In this document: piece after piece, positions 1 to 9,830 of the stretch
How the letters are laid out: every line of letters begins with the position of its first letter
Position numbering within the stretch: position 1 is the stretch's first letter
From: Marchantia polymorpha subsp. ruderalis
Lineage: Eukaryota > Streptophyta > Marchantiopsida > Marchantiales > Marchantiaceae
Direction of reading: 5' to 3'
NCBI GenBank assembly: GCA_037833965.1
Contig: AP031359.1
Location: 368,001-432,000 of the forward strand
DNA length: 64,000 bases
Notes under the pieces: generated by a model
Databases searched by the model: none
What the model saw: only the letters and a program-made list of their open reading frames with translations
Told to the model about the DNA's origin: nothing
Translations under genes and position numbers: made by a program

Positions 1-1858
1 CACTTACATGATACCTTGGCAGGTAGGGTTCATCAAGGGAGCTTTGCGCAGAGATCGTATTCACTGGGTGCGGATTTTCTGGACTTTAACCTGATAGCAC
101 ATTGGGCTACTCGCAGGAGGGTCGCCTAGTTACTTGTCCCTGTTTTTGATCAATTTCTATAGGGGCATGAACTTGTTGACTGGTGAAGAGAGCAGAGCGT
201 TTCCGATGCGGAATGTTGAGCAGGAAGGAGAGGAGGTAGTGTTAGCCAACGAGGTCAATTCGGACCTGGAAGGCGAATCACGGAGCTCTCCTCAGTAGAG
301 GAGGAAGCGACCTCGAGGTCGGCAGGACTCATAGCCAAGAAGAAAGCGTCAAATCGACGAGGCTGTAGTAGAAGAGGAGCGGTTACAGCGCACCGCCCTC
401 ATTGCGATGCGAACATCCGATTTAGGACCCGGTCGAAGATGAAGGCCATGAGGTTGGTTCTAGACGAAGATAGCAGTCCCGAGAGTAGGAGAACAGTGAG
501 AAAGGACCGTCCTAGTCAAGAAGCAAGGTCAGTGGAGAAAGCGGCCAGGGGAAAGGAAGAGCCGACAAGGAAGAAGTCCTACTTTGAAGAAGACCGGTCG
601 ACCTCTGTCGAGAAGTTGCAGGCTTCAAGGAGAGATAAAGGAAAAGTCATTTTGTCTGCGGATGTTCCCTTGAAGCGGAGAGATGTTCTTGTGGAGAGAA
701 CCTGGCGGAAGGAACCTTGGAACCAGGCCGCTGAGGTCTTAACTGTGTTCTCGGATACTGAGGAGGACCCGGTGGCGTTAGAAGAAGCGCGAAGTCGCGG
801 CGAAGGCCGTTGAAAACGTGGTAGCAGCCGAGAGTGAACCGCAGAAGGTGACCTCACCTCGGATTTCCACAGACACCATCATATAGGAGAAGGGTGAGGA
901 ACCCTCAGCAGAGTAGACACAGTCGCTAGGCTTGAGTGCCATCGATGTGTTGAGTGTGTAGGTACTACCGTTGCTCCAGTACCTCGACCGGAAGTGGGAG
1001 AAGTACGCAGAGGGCAACCCCAATGAATCCTATGTGGAAATAGTGCGCAATCAAACGCGAATTAAGCGAGAACTGGCTGTTGAGGTCGCTGCTAAGGAGC
1101 GAAGAAGTCAGCCGACGGAAGCAAAGTACCAGGCACTTCAGAGGAAGCTAACTGAGGAAGTTGAGAAGCGACGGAAGGCGGAGCAAGCCGGTGATAGTCT
1201 TTGTGAGGATGTGAAGAGAGCTAAGTGCGCTAGCGTGAACCTACTAAAGAGGTTGGAAGCGAGCAGAACCGCGTACGACGCTGAGGCCTTAAAGGTAGAT
1301 GAGTTGCAGGCTGCCGCGGAGGAAGCGAAGCGAGAGTACCAAACCGAGTTGGTGGTAAAGGCGAAGCACCTATCCGAGTACGAAGCTGCGCGGATTGCGG
1401 ATCTGGAGTTAATTAAGAAATTGGAGACGCAGTGTTGCGAGTTGAGGATGCAAAGGTGGCAAGCTGAAGAGCAGTTATGCGAGGTGGAAGCGAAATTGAC
1501 GGAGACCGAAGGGAGAAATCGGCAGTTATCGAAAGAGACGCGTGAAGCCTTAACTGCGCGAGTGGAGCGATGTTTGCGCGGGTACGCGTTGTGGCAGATC
1601 GAATCTCACAACGGGCTTCCGTTACGTGAAATTGAACATCGCGCTGCCGAGTTGATCACGAGGAGCGGACGAAGGCACCGTCGGTTGTCCAAGAAGCTAG
1701 AATCGTATCTTACCAGATCGCGCGACGTGGTAGCGAAGTTAGAGGTAGAATTAGTAGACGTTTTGAAAAGATTAGGTTTAGAGCGGAGGTTAGAGGAAGC
1801 GGCAACTGCCGACTCCGAAGGCGTAGGACCTGTTAGGTGCTCGCACCGCATCAGATGA
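1..1858 (+). pseudogene. LTR-encoded ORF remnant (family Y, copy a)
   Basis: Decayed copy of the long ORF carried inside the LTRs of these elements; the window opens in the middle of it. Bases 1-300 still read, with frameshifts, like the N-terminal domain (WQVGFIKGALRRDRIHW, then a 'FLINFYRGMN' block). 439-813 is the charged linker. 971-1858 is an open stretch of 295 codons that begins near a LLQYLDRKWEKY block and continues as a long Glu/Lys/Arg-rich coiled coil, ending in the conserved 'LKRLGLERR' tail. Homology to the intact 946-aa ORF at 10789-13629 is clear in block order. Function unknown. Stops and frameshifts separate the pieces, so no full protein is expected. Confidence 0.75.
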
Positions 1859-2410
1859 TAGTTTTTGATAGTTAGGAATAAAGTAGTCCAAGGCGTTGGC
1901 CTTGGAGATCTTTTCTCAATTTAGTTTCTCAGTTTGGACTTCTGTATTCTCTACGCGTTTTGTGAGTTGAGTGTGTTGTTCACCGCGTAAGAGTAACTTC
2001 GGTTTGACAAAGGTACCGCATCCGAAGTAGGAGCCTCAATTTGAATGTTGTGAAAAAGCGTCTGACTAGTGACAGGATTTAAGCAAATTCGTAATTGGCT
2101 GCTAGCTACAGGTCCTCTAAGTGTACTCCTTGGGAAATTTCCCCCCTGAATCTTAAGTTGAGGTCCTGATCGACCTCTGAGTTTTGCATTTACTTGTTTC
2201 AGGTGTGTTTGTGTGTATTACGTTGCATTGCGTGTCCTCCAAGTGATCTCCGAGTCAAACACCTGCAGTATTTCTAGGAGTGACAGTAGCATGAAAATTC
2301 AAACTCCTGTTAAGAACGTGACAATTGGTACTCTTTGTGTTGTTTCTGTCCTCGTGGGATCGGATCTTTACTATTATGTTCCATTTTGGTACTTCTCTAT
2401 CATTATAGTA
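1859..2410 (+). repeat. LTR tail (R/U5-like part) of copy a
   Basis: Non-coding LTR end that follows the ORF stop. It starts with an AATAAAG box and a CAAGGC...GCCTTGG hairpin near 1877-1905. It contains the TTGAGGTCCTGA and 'GTCCTCGTGGGATCGGATC' blocks shared with the other LTR tails in the window, and ends near 2400 at 'CATTATAG', the degenerate equivalent of the TCATTACA end. The LTR end runs directly into the middle of another copy's ORF, so the junction at about 2410 is a deletion or recombination scar. Confidence 0.6.
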
Positions 2411-3577
2411 GTAACTTTATTGAAGTATTTAGATTCAAAGAGGAAAAAGTATATTGTAAGAAGGGAGTCCGGATCGTATGTTGAGCTGATTAGGAACAAA
2501 ATGAAGCTCAAGAGAGCGATAGCAGTGAAGAGGGAGTGGGATTCCGCGACTGCGATGGCAAAGGAGCGAGCTGCAAGCTTGGCAGCCGAGTGCGCAGCGG
2601 CAAAGGCAACGTTGTAGGAGCCAAAAGACCAACTTTGTGGGAAGGAGATAGAGTACAAAGTGCTGTTGTTGAACTTAGCCAAGAAATCTGAGCGCTGTAT
2701 AGAGTTAGAGGAGGCATGCAGCAGTCTTCGTGTCACTAACGAGAATGCGCAGAAGGTGACTGTGGACTTGTGCGGGAGATTGGAGAAATCCAAGGAAGCG
2801 TACGAGGCGGCAATCAAACGTGCAGAGAGGATGATCACAACTGCAGGGAAGCGGGAGTAGATGCATGCTGAGGAGCTTACTAAGGTTGAAGCACAAAGAG
2901 CCAAAGAAGCTTTTATCGCCGAAGATCTTTCGGGGAAGATTGCAGAGGCGAAGACAGCAGAAGAAGAACTTTGCAATACGATTGCGGAGCTCACGAATGA
3001 GTGTAACAAGGAATTCAAACGCGCGGAGGAGCTAACAGAGAGTCTGGCGGAGGAAATCCGGAAGCACAAAGGGGAATTGACGGATTGGGCCAAGAAATTG
3101 ACGGATTGTGAGTCGGCCAGATCTTCAGCGGTCGAATGTAGATTAAAGGTCAAATCGGAACAACGGCGGTTACAGGAGCAATTGGGGAAGGCTGCCATGA
3201 GATCAGAAGAATCGCAGAGGAGAATGAAGAAGTCCGAGGCAACACACAGTCATTTGTGGGATGAGACAACCGACGAGTTTAGATTGCAAGTTGAGAAGTG
3301 CCTGCGTGGATTCGCAATGTGTAGATTGCAATCGGTAAAATGGTTGAAACTAGATTTGCTGGAATGACGTTTGATGAGTATTAAGGCCAGCGGATCCACG
3401 GAACACAAGCAGATAGTAGAGTTAGTTAATTCTTTTTCTAAGGGATTCGTAAAGGCGCGGGAGAATTTAGAGATAGAGATTGTAAACGTTTTGCGTAGGT
3501 TAGGTGCAGACATAAGCTTAGACGACGCTCTAACCGCTACGTCGGATGGCATTGCACCTGAAAGCAGTTCGCCTTAG
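2411..3577 (+). pseudogene. LTR-encoded ORF remnant (family Y, copy b), coiled-coil half
   Basis: Only the C-terminal half of the LTR ORF remains. It begins at LLKYLDSKRKKY, continues with 'SYVELIRNK', a long coiled coil (2660-3367, broken by stops at 2617, 2860 and 3367), and ends with the conserved 'VLRRLGADIS' tail at about 3490-3577. Stops are scattered and the frame shifts at least twice. The N-terminal domain is absent because the copy is fused to the LTR tail of copy a. Confidence 0.7.
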
Positions 3578-4165
3578 GTGGTTGCGATTCCTAGGCCGCC
3601 ATTGTGAATTAAGAAATCCAAGGCTCTTTCCTTGCAGGGCTTTTTCTGTCATTTGGCTTGTCTTGACTGTGAATCTGTACCCACTACGTGTCTGTGTGCT
3701 AGTGTGTGATCTAGACATTGAGCAAAGAGCGCTCCTGTTTGACGAAGTTACCGCATTGGAAGTTGTGAGTGTCCAGCCTGAATGTTCTGAGTAGCTGGGG
3801 GAGGGGGGGGGTTCCTCATGATTTAAGCAAATTCGGGTCTTGGTATTTGGGTCAGTAAGTCGGATGTACGCAATGCTGGGAGAGTTTTCCCCTGAAACCT
3901 GAGTGTGGGGTCGAAGGCGATTCCCACAGGTGTTGATTGGACAAGTTTCAGGTCGTGAGGGTGATCATACTCTGCTCTTTGGATCTTTGGCTGTAATTGA
4001 GCAGTGTCTTCTGGGAGTAACAAGGGCCCAAGAAGTAAAACTCATCAATAGAATGTTAATACGTGACAAATTGTGACTTTTGTTGTTGTTTTTGTCCTTG
4101 TGGGATCGAATCTGTACCATTATGCTCCATTCTGGTATTTGTCCGTCATTACAAGGACATTCGCG
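3578..4165 (+). repeat. LTR tail of copy b
   Basis: Follows the ORF end. It has the CCAAGGCTCTTTCCTTG hairpin (about 3618-3636), a G-run at 3794-3810, the segment 'CCTTGTGGGATCGAATCTG', and the terminal 'CCGTCATTACA' at about 4145-4155, the family Y LTR end. No coding content recognised. Confidence 0.6.
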
Positions 4166-4169
4166 CCGA

Positions 4170-4213
4170 CAATGCAAGAGAAAGAGAAAGAGAAAGAGAG
4201 AGAGAGAGAGAGT
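4170..4213 (+). repeat. (GA)n / GAAAGA tract upstream of an LTR-ORF start
   Basis: Purine microsatellite of AGAGAAAGAG and GA repeats about 45 bp before the ATG of copy c. Equivalent tracts stand before the same ORF in other copies (minus strand at about 30617-30635, 38935-38955 and 57012-57052, and a GAGAGAGCGAGCG version at 13370-13392). It is therefore a positional feature of the LTR leader, possibly regulatory, and not just a random microsatellite. Confidence 0.7.
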
Positions 4214-4257
4214 CAAAATTGATCGACCTTGTTAGCAGCAAAGACGCGATTAATGAT

Positions 4258-6307
4258 ATGGCGCCACCCATGCCGCCCAAGGTGCAAAAATTGGTTCCGT
4301 TGAAGGTGCTTTACGAGGAGTTACGACCCTGTAGGCGGGAGCTTATCAAGTTACACCTAGATTTCCTCCTATGGAATTGGAATTGCGTGTCGGCAAGCAT
4401 CTGTAAGGAGATCATGGACAAGAACCAGAGCGAAGGAGAGGAACTCCGCGGCAATCCAATGCTGTGGACAATTGAGCACTAGACGAGAGTTCTAGGGCCA
4501 TGCGCAGGAGGAAACGGGGATTACATGTTTGAGAAGGATAACGTTAAGATAACCCACACAAAGGAATTTTCTTTCGCCTCACTCTTCCAGAGCGTGAGGT
4601 CGGGGAGAAATGAGTGGAAGACCGCAGATTACAAGGATCCGAAGAGGCGTGCGATTGCATTGGGGATCATGCACATTTTGCGACCGCAGTGCACGACTTA
4701 TGTCACTGCTTGGCAAGTCAGCTTCTTCGAGCGCGTCTTAAAGGGAGGACGAATGCATTGGGCGAGAATTTTCCATGATCTAATTTGGTTCAATGCGAGT
4801 ACTCGATGGAAGGAAGCATTGGTTAATCACCTAACCCCTTACATAGTGAACTTCAACCAAGGGGTGGGATTACTCACGAAGGAGGAAGAGAAGCGATTCT
4901 CAAAGGAACGGGAGATTCCGGCAATCGAGTCGAGCGAGGAGATAGAGGAAGAGGACAATGTCCAACTTGAAGTGCCACCTCAGAGTACAGCGCGCGGACC
5001 AGTGTAGGTGAATGTACTCACGACACGAGAGCGGCCAAAAAGGAGACTAGCAAAGAGACGGAAGATAATTGCAGACGATGAGGAAGACCGAATATTGAAG
5101 TCGCGGATGGCCGAGACTAAGATAATGGGAATCAGGCAGTTAGGAATCTGAGCCAAGCCGAAGAAGAACACAAATTGTGGGAGGGTTGTGTCAGATTCTT
5201 TGGATAGCAATGTGGCGAAGACAGATGCAGCGGCTTTGAGGACAGACGATGACAAGAAGGATGAGCCTACTCTTCAAGTTTTGGAAGGAGAACCTTCGGC
5301 GGTACAAGTTGAAGTCCCAATCAAAGTAGCAGTGGAACCTTTGGAGGAGAGGACGGAGACAACTAGTCTAAGTCTTCCACCTTCGGAGCAGACGCGATCT
5401 GTGGGAAGTGAGGACGTACCTCAACCGAAGACAAGTGAAGAGCTAGTGAAGGAGCTCACGATGAGTGAGGAAATACTTGAGCAGATTGTTGCGCAGGTTG
5501 GAGGGACGGTGGTAGACGCCATCAATATTCCAACGCCGCCACCTCCTGAAGAAGAAGTAAGATCCAAGGCAGAGAAGAAGACTTCGGAGGAGGAACCGAA
5601 AGAGGTTGCCTTCCCTTATTTCTTGCACGATAGTGTAGGAGACAAAGACGGAGACGGAGCAAGTAGAACTTCAAAGTAGGATAGCGGAGCTTACGGATGA
5701 GCGTGATAAGGAATTCAAACAAGTGGAGGAGCTAGTGGCAAGTCTGGCGGATGTACTCCGGAAGCACGAAGGTGAATTGACGGATTGGGCCAAGAAATTG
5801 GCAGATTGTGAAGCGGCCAGATCTTTGGAGGTCGGATGTAAAGTAAGATTTGAATCGGAATGCGGACGGTTACAACAGAAGTTGAAGTTAGTTGCTGTGC
5901 AGCTTGAGGAGTTGCAAGCGAGAGTGGAAAATGCGGAGACGACACACCAACGGTTGCGAGACGAGACAACCGACGAATTGCGATTGCGTGTTGAGAAGTG
6001 CCTTCGCGGATTTGCAATGTGGGAATTGCAAACGGTTAAGTGGCTGAAGTTAGATTTGCTGAAGCGACGTTTGATGAGTACAAAGGGCAGCGGATCCGCG
6101 GGGCACAAACAATTTGTAGAGTTAGTTCATTCTTTCTCTTCAGGATTGGAATAGACACGAGAGATCATAGAGATAGAGATTGTAAACATATTGCGTAAGT
6201 TAGGAGCTGACAGAAGCTCAGAGGACGCTGTAATCGTTGCGTTGGATGGCACCGCACCTGAGAGTAGTTCGCCTCAGGCGGTTGAGATGCCTAGGAGATC
6301 AAAGTGA
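4258..6307 (+). pseudogene. LTR-encoded ORF, broken (family Y, copy c)
   Basis: Most complete family Y copy on this strand. The start is at ATGGCGCCACCCATG (MAPPMPPK). It carries the N-terminal domain with the landmarks LHLDFLLWNWNCVSASI, 'CAGGNGDYMFEKDNVKI', 'KTADYKDPKRRAIAL', 'TTYVTAWQVSFFERVL' and 'LTPYIVNFNQG'. Then comes an acidic linker (5188-5679) and a shortened coiled coil (5723-6154) ending 'LRKLGADRS'. In-frame stops occur at 4482, 5007 and 5679. Compared with copy b, part of the coiled coil between the linker and 'KEFKQVEEL' is deleted. The N-terminal domain is conserved with the large-LTR family, so the ORF predates their split. Function unknown. Confidence 0.75.
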
Positions 6308-6841
6308 ATAAAGACGTCCAAGGCTCTTTCCTTGGGGGCCTTTTTTGTCAATTGGCTCGTCTTGGCTGTCAATATGTATCCACTGTGCATGTCTTTGTGC
6401 TTGTGTGTCTTGCCACCGCGCATAGTGCGCTTCAGTTTGTCAAAGATACCGCATCTAGAGATGCGGATGTCTAGCCTGAATGTTCTGAGTAGCCGAGGGC
6501 TATTCAGAATTTAAGCAAATTTGGGTGTGGGTATTCGGGTCAGTGAGCCGGAAATATGCAATTCTATGAAGTTTCCCCCTTGAAATCATAGTGTGGGATC
6601 CGAGGCGATTCTCATAGGTGTCGATTAGAAAAGTTTCAGGCTGTGTTTGTGTTTATACTCTACTATTCGGGCCTTTGACCGTAATTACAAGTGTCTTCTA
6701 GGAGTGACATTTGCCTAGGAAGAAAAACTCTTCAATAGAATGTTATCTACTGACAAAACGTGACTCTTGGTGTTGCATCTATCTTTGTGGAAATGAATCT
6801 ATACCATTATGTTCCATTTTGGTATTTGTTGGTTATCACAT
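6308..6841 (+). repeat. LTR tail of copy c
   Basis: Begins with AATAAAG and the CCAAGGCTCTTTCCTTGG hairpin just after the ORF end, and continues with the shared tail blocks. It ends at 'GGTTATCACA' (6832-6841), the reverse of the TGATAACC end seen at 7069 and 43242. No gene seen. Confidence 0.6.
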
Positions 6842-7068
6842 GCTATAAATTTACTTCTTTATGCAAAAATCCAAAAAAACTAGGCACCACATACTTCATC
6901 CCTAATTGTGAGCGACCCCGCAAACACTTCAAAAATAATATTTTTTTTTCAATCTCCAATCATTCACACGAGTCCCCAGCATCTGACCAGAAAGATCTGC
7001 CAATTGTACCGACCTATTCGGGCCGGTACAGGATAGGGCCCCATCCACCTTAGATGTAGCTTTCCTGG
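6842..7068 (-). pseudogene. Truncated minus-strand element: LTR start plus 3' end of pol
   Basis: 6842-6891 matches the beginning of a family Y LTR read on the minus strand (TGTGGTGCCTAGTTTTTTTGG). Next to it on the minus strand lies the last part of an integrase C-terminus: the 'KLHLRWMGPY' block can be read at about 7030-7065, followed by degenerate 'RVNDWRLKK' codons. It is cut at 7068 by the LTR end of the next element. It is the leftover of a third family Y insertion. Confidence 0.55.
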
Positions 7069-7710
7069 TGTGATAACCAACAAATACCAAAATGGAGCAT
7101 AATGGTAAAGATTCGTTCCCACAAAGACACACACACAACACCAAAAAGTCTTGATTTTTCACTAATTAACATTCTATTGAAGAGTTTTACTTCTCAAGCA
7201 CATGTCACTCCTAGAAAACACTGCTTAGTCACGGCCAAAGGTCCGAAGAGCAGAATATAATTGTGCACACAACCTGAAATTTATCCAATCAACACCTGCA
7301 GGAATTGCCTTCGACCCCACACTCAGATTTCAAGGGGAAACTTCCCAGAATTGCACATTCTCAGCTTACAGACCCGAATGCCATGACTCAAATTTGCATA
7401 AATCCCGAAGAGCCGTAGAATTTCTCAGAACACCCGAATTGGACACTAGCAGTTTCAAATGCGGAAACTTTGACAAACCGAAGCGCATAATGCACAATGT
7501 CAGAACACACAAGCTCATAAACGCACATAGTAGATGTAGGTTGACAGCCAAGACAAGCCAATTGACAAAAAAGCCCCACCCCCTCTCCCAAGGAAAAGAG
7601 CCTTGGATCTCTTTATTCATTCCGAACTCCTAAACATCTCAACCGCCAAGGCGAACTACTCTCAGATGCGGTATCATCCGACGCAGCGGTTAAAGCGTCC
7701 TCTAAGCTTC
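7069..7710 (-). repeat. Family Y 3' LTR, first part (Y1)
   Basis: LTR end region on the minus strand, beginning at TGATAACCAACAAATACC. It contains the CCCAAGGAAAAGAGCCTTGG hairpin (7579-7600) and the ORF tail. It is interrupted at 7711 by the solo LTR and resumes at 28124; the ORF-tail sequence 'AAGCGTCCTCTAAGCTTC' is taken up again by 'CGTCAGCTCCTAATCTACG'. Confidence 0.7.
7706..7710. repeat. Target-site duplication GCTTC (left) of the solo LTR
   Basis: GCTTC immediately before the LTR start TGTGGTACCCC; the partner copy is 28124-28128. A five-base duplication is usual for Ty3/gypsy integrases. Confidence 0.85.
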
Positions 7711-7909
7711 TGTGGTACCCCACTTTTGGGATTTTTGCGGAATTTAAAACATTTTCGGAAAACTGTACTGCGGCAACAGTGTAAATAGCCATCGATACGT
7801 CAAAATAGAGTGAAACTGGATGATCTCGGAGAAATTCAAAGAATCTCGTAGAATCCAGGAGTTGGGCGCAACGTCTGGTACAGGCGCCACCCTAAACGAC
7901 GGGCTCTGA

Positions 7910-8790
7910 AGGAGCACCCCTTCGGCGCAAGGCGCGTAATCCGCCTTCGGCGCTACGCCTTCGGCGCTGGAGAAATCCAGCAGAATCTGATCAATTCCCA
8001 AACGCCTTGACTTGGTTAGGGTTTCGTTGGAAAGAGCTTGACGCGCTGATTCTAACGAGTCCAAGAACGCCCAGAACAGATGCAGACTCAGGGAGTTGTG
8101 ACGGTCGAAAGATACGAAGATCTTCGCCTACGCATAGGCGAGGGAAGTTTGTCCTATGTGCGGACGAGGGAAGTTCGCCTACGCATAGGCAAAATAGGGT
8201 TTGAGCCGGCGGAATGTCTGCCGCGAATGCCGCCTACGCATAGAAGGGGAAGACTTGCACCTACGCATAGGCAGACGGAAGCCGCCTACGCATAGGCGCT
8301 TCGGCGTCGGCGGGAAGTTTGCCTTTGGCGCTAGAAATCCGCCTTCGGGGTTGGAACTTGTACGGCGCCTTCGGCGCCAGCGCATCACGGATGGGCGAGG
8401 ATCCAACGGAGTAGTAAAATCCGTACGGACCGTACGGACTGAACGGACGGAACGGATGAGTGCACCTTCGGCCGGTCGAGATTACGGAGACAAGAGCGCC
8501 GACGGAGAGGCGAGAGAAATGAACAGACTGGACGGAGTCCGTTGACCGCGGTCAACGCCTTCGGCACAGCCGCCTTCTGCGCTGCGCCTGCGGCGAGGGA
8601 CCTGCGCGGACAAACTTCCGATGTGCAGACGGAATTTGCCTATGCATAGGCGAGCGCCTACGCACAGGCAGATGAAGTTCTGCGCCGGCGGAAACTCCAC
8701 CAGGGATTTCGCCTACGCAGAAGGAAGTTCGACTTTTGTCCTATGCGCGGACGAACGCCTTCGGCGGAGCGGGACTAGCCAAAGTTAAGT
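7910..8790 (+). other. Cluster of CGCCTTCGGC and CGCCTACGCATAGGCG hairpin motifs
   Basis: The leader of the solo LTR contains many near-copies of GCCTTCGGC (or GCCGAAGGC) and at least six copies of the inverted repeat CCTACGCATAGG. Examples of the latter lie at about 8118-8133, 8179-8192, 8259-8272, 8282-8298 and 8636-8651. Each can fold as a short hairpin. Further copies lie in the coding linker (25460-25780). The related leader and linker of the LTR at 58829 (59030-59680, 61105-61500) keep the first motif but almost none of the second. Confidence 0.7.
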
Positions 8791-8855
8791 ACGACGGAGT
8801 GTAGCGCGCCAATGAGTAGCCATCCACGCGATTTCGACAACGCGTCAAGAACGCG

Positions 8856-9830
8856 ATGTCGAAATCGATGAGGCTGCGGATGGTGCCACTCAAGCTCCCG
8901 CAGAATGGGTTGCGTGCTTTTGAGGAACGGCTGATTGCAAGGAAACTGGAGTTCTTGCTGTGGGGATGGAATTACGTGTGCGTAGACATGGTGCGCGAAT
9001 GGTTGGACGAGGAGCGACCACCTACGCGCGGATTGCGTCCGCACGTAGATAGATGGACTGTCCACGATTCGGCACATGCATTGGGGAGGTGTGCAGGCGA
9101 CGACGGGTACCTCCTATTTGAGAGTGAGAGCGTCAAGGTAACGAAGCAGGACGAAGCGCAATTCGTGGAATTGTTCAAGCGGGAGAGGTCTTCCAAGAAC
9201 GGCTACAAGACCCGCGACTACAAAGATCATTTCCGCAGGACTGTAGCGATGGCGCTGCTGCAATTGTTGAAGCCACACCGCACTTCGTACATCACGTTGT
9301 GTCAAGTATCTTTCGTAGAGCTCACATTGGCCGGAGCTCCAGTTCACTGGTCGCGTATCCTACATAGGGTGATGCGACATCATGCATTTGAGGAGAGAGG
9401 AGGAACTCTCAATCACCTCTCCCCCTTCTTGATAAACTTTTATCGCGAGATGAATTGTTTAACCGCGGCGGAGCGTGCTCGATTTCCGCCATTGTCAGTC
9501 GACCATCCCGGGAGGTATGTGCGGGATAACGAGGTAGACACTGACGCGGAGGATTTGCCAGCTTCCACTCCACCGACTCAACAGGATGAGGGAAGAGACA
9601 CACCCGCAGCAAGAGTGCCGCGGAAGCGAAGATGGAGAGAGGAACCGGAGAGAGAGCAACATCGAGAACCCACTGCTCTCATACGGAAGCGGCCACTGCA
9701 CGAAATTTGCAGCCGGCCGAAGCAGAAGGCGCGCAGGCTTGTGTTACCAGCCAGCAGCGCGGAAACGGCGACGATCGCCACAGAGAAGGGAAGTTCGTCC
9801 CCGGAGAAGGATGGTACTACGCGGACGTCC
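8856..9830 (+). pseudogene. LTR-encoded ORF of the solo LTR, N-terminal part (interrupted)
   Basis: The start is chosen at ATG 8856 (MSKSMRLRMVPLKLPQ) because all homologous copies begin with the same MSK/MAP...PLK block. Domain landmarks: 'KLEFLLWGWNYVCVDMV', 'RPHVDRWTVHDSAHALGRC', 'YKTRDYKDHFRRTVAMALL', 'HRTSYITLCQVSFVELTL' and 'GGTLNHLSPFLINFYREM'; a basic linker follows. The ORF is open up to the insertion point at 9830. Removing the nested element and one TSD restores the same frame at 25375. Function unknown; the N-terminal domain is faintly reminiscent of the 'putative plant transposon protein' (Transposase_32) domain, which is inference only. Confidence 0.75.
9826..9830. repeat. Target-site duplication CGTCC (left)
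   Basis: CGTCC directly before the element end TGTAATAACCC; the partner is 25370-25374 after GTTACCACA. Confidence 0.92.
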
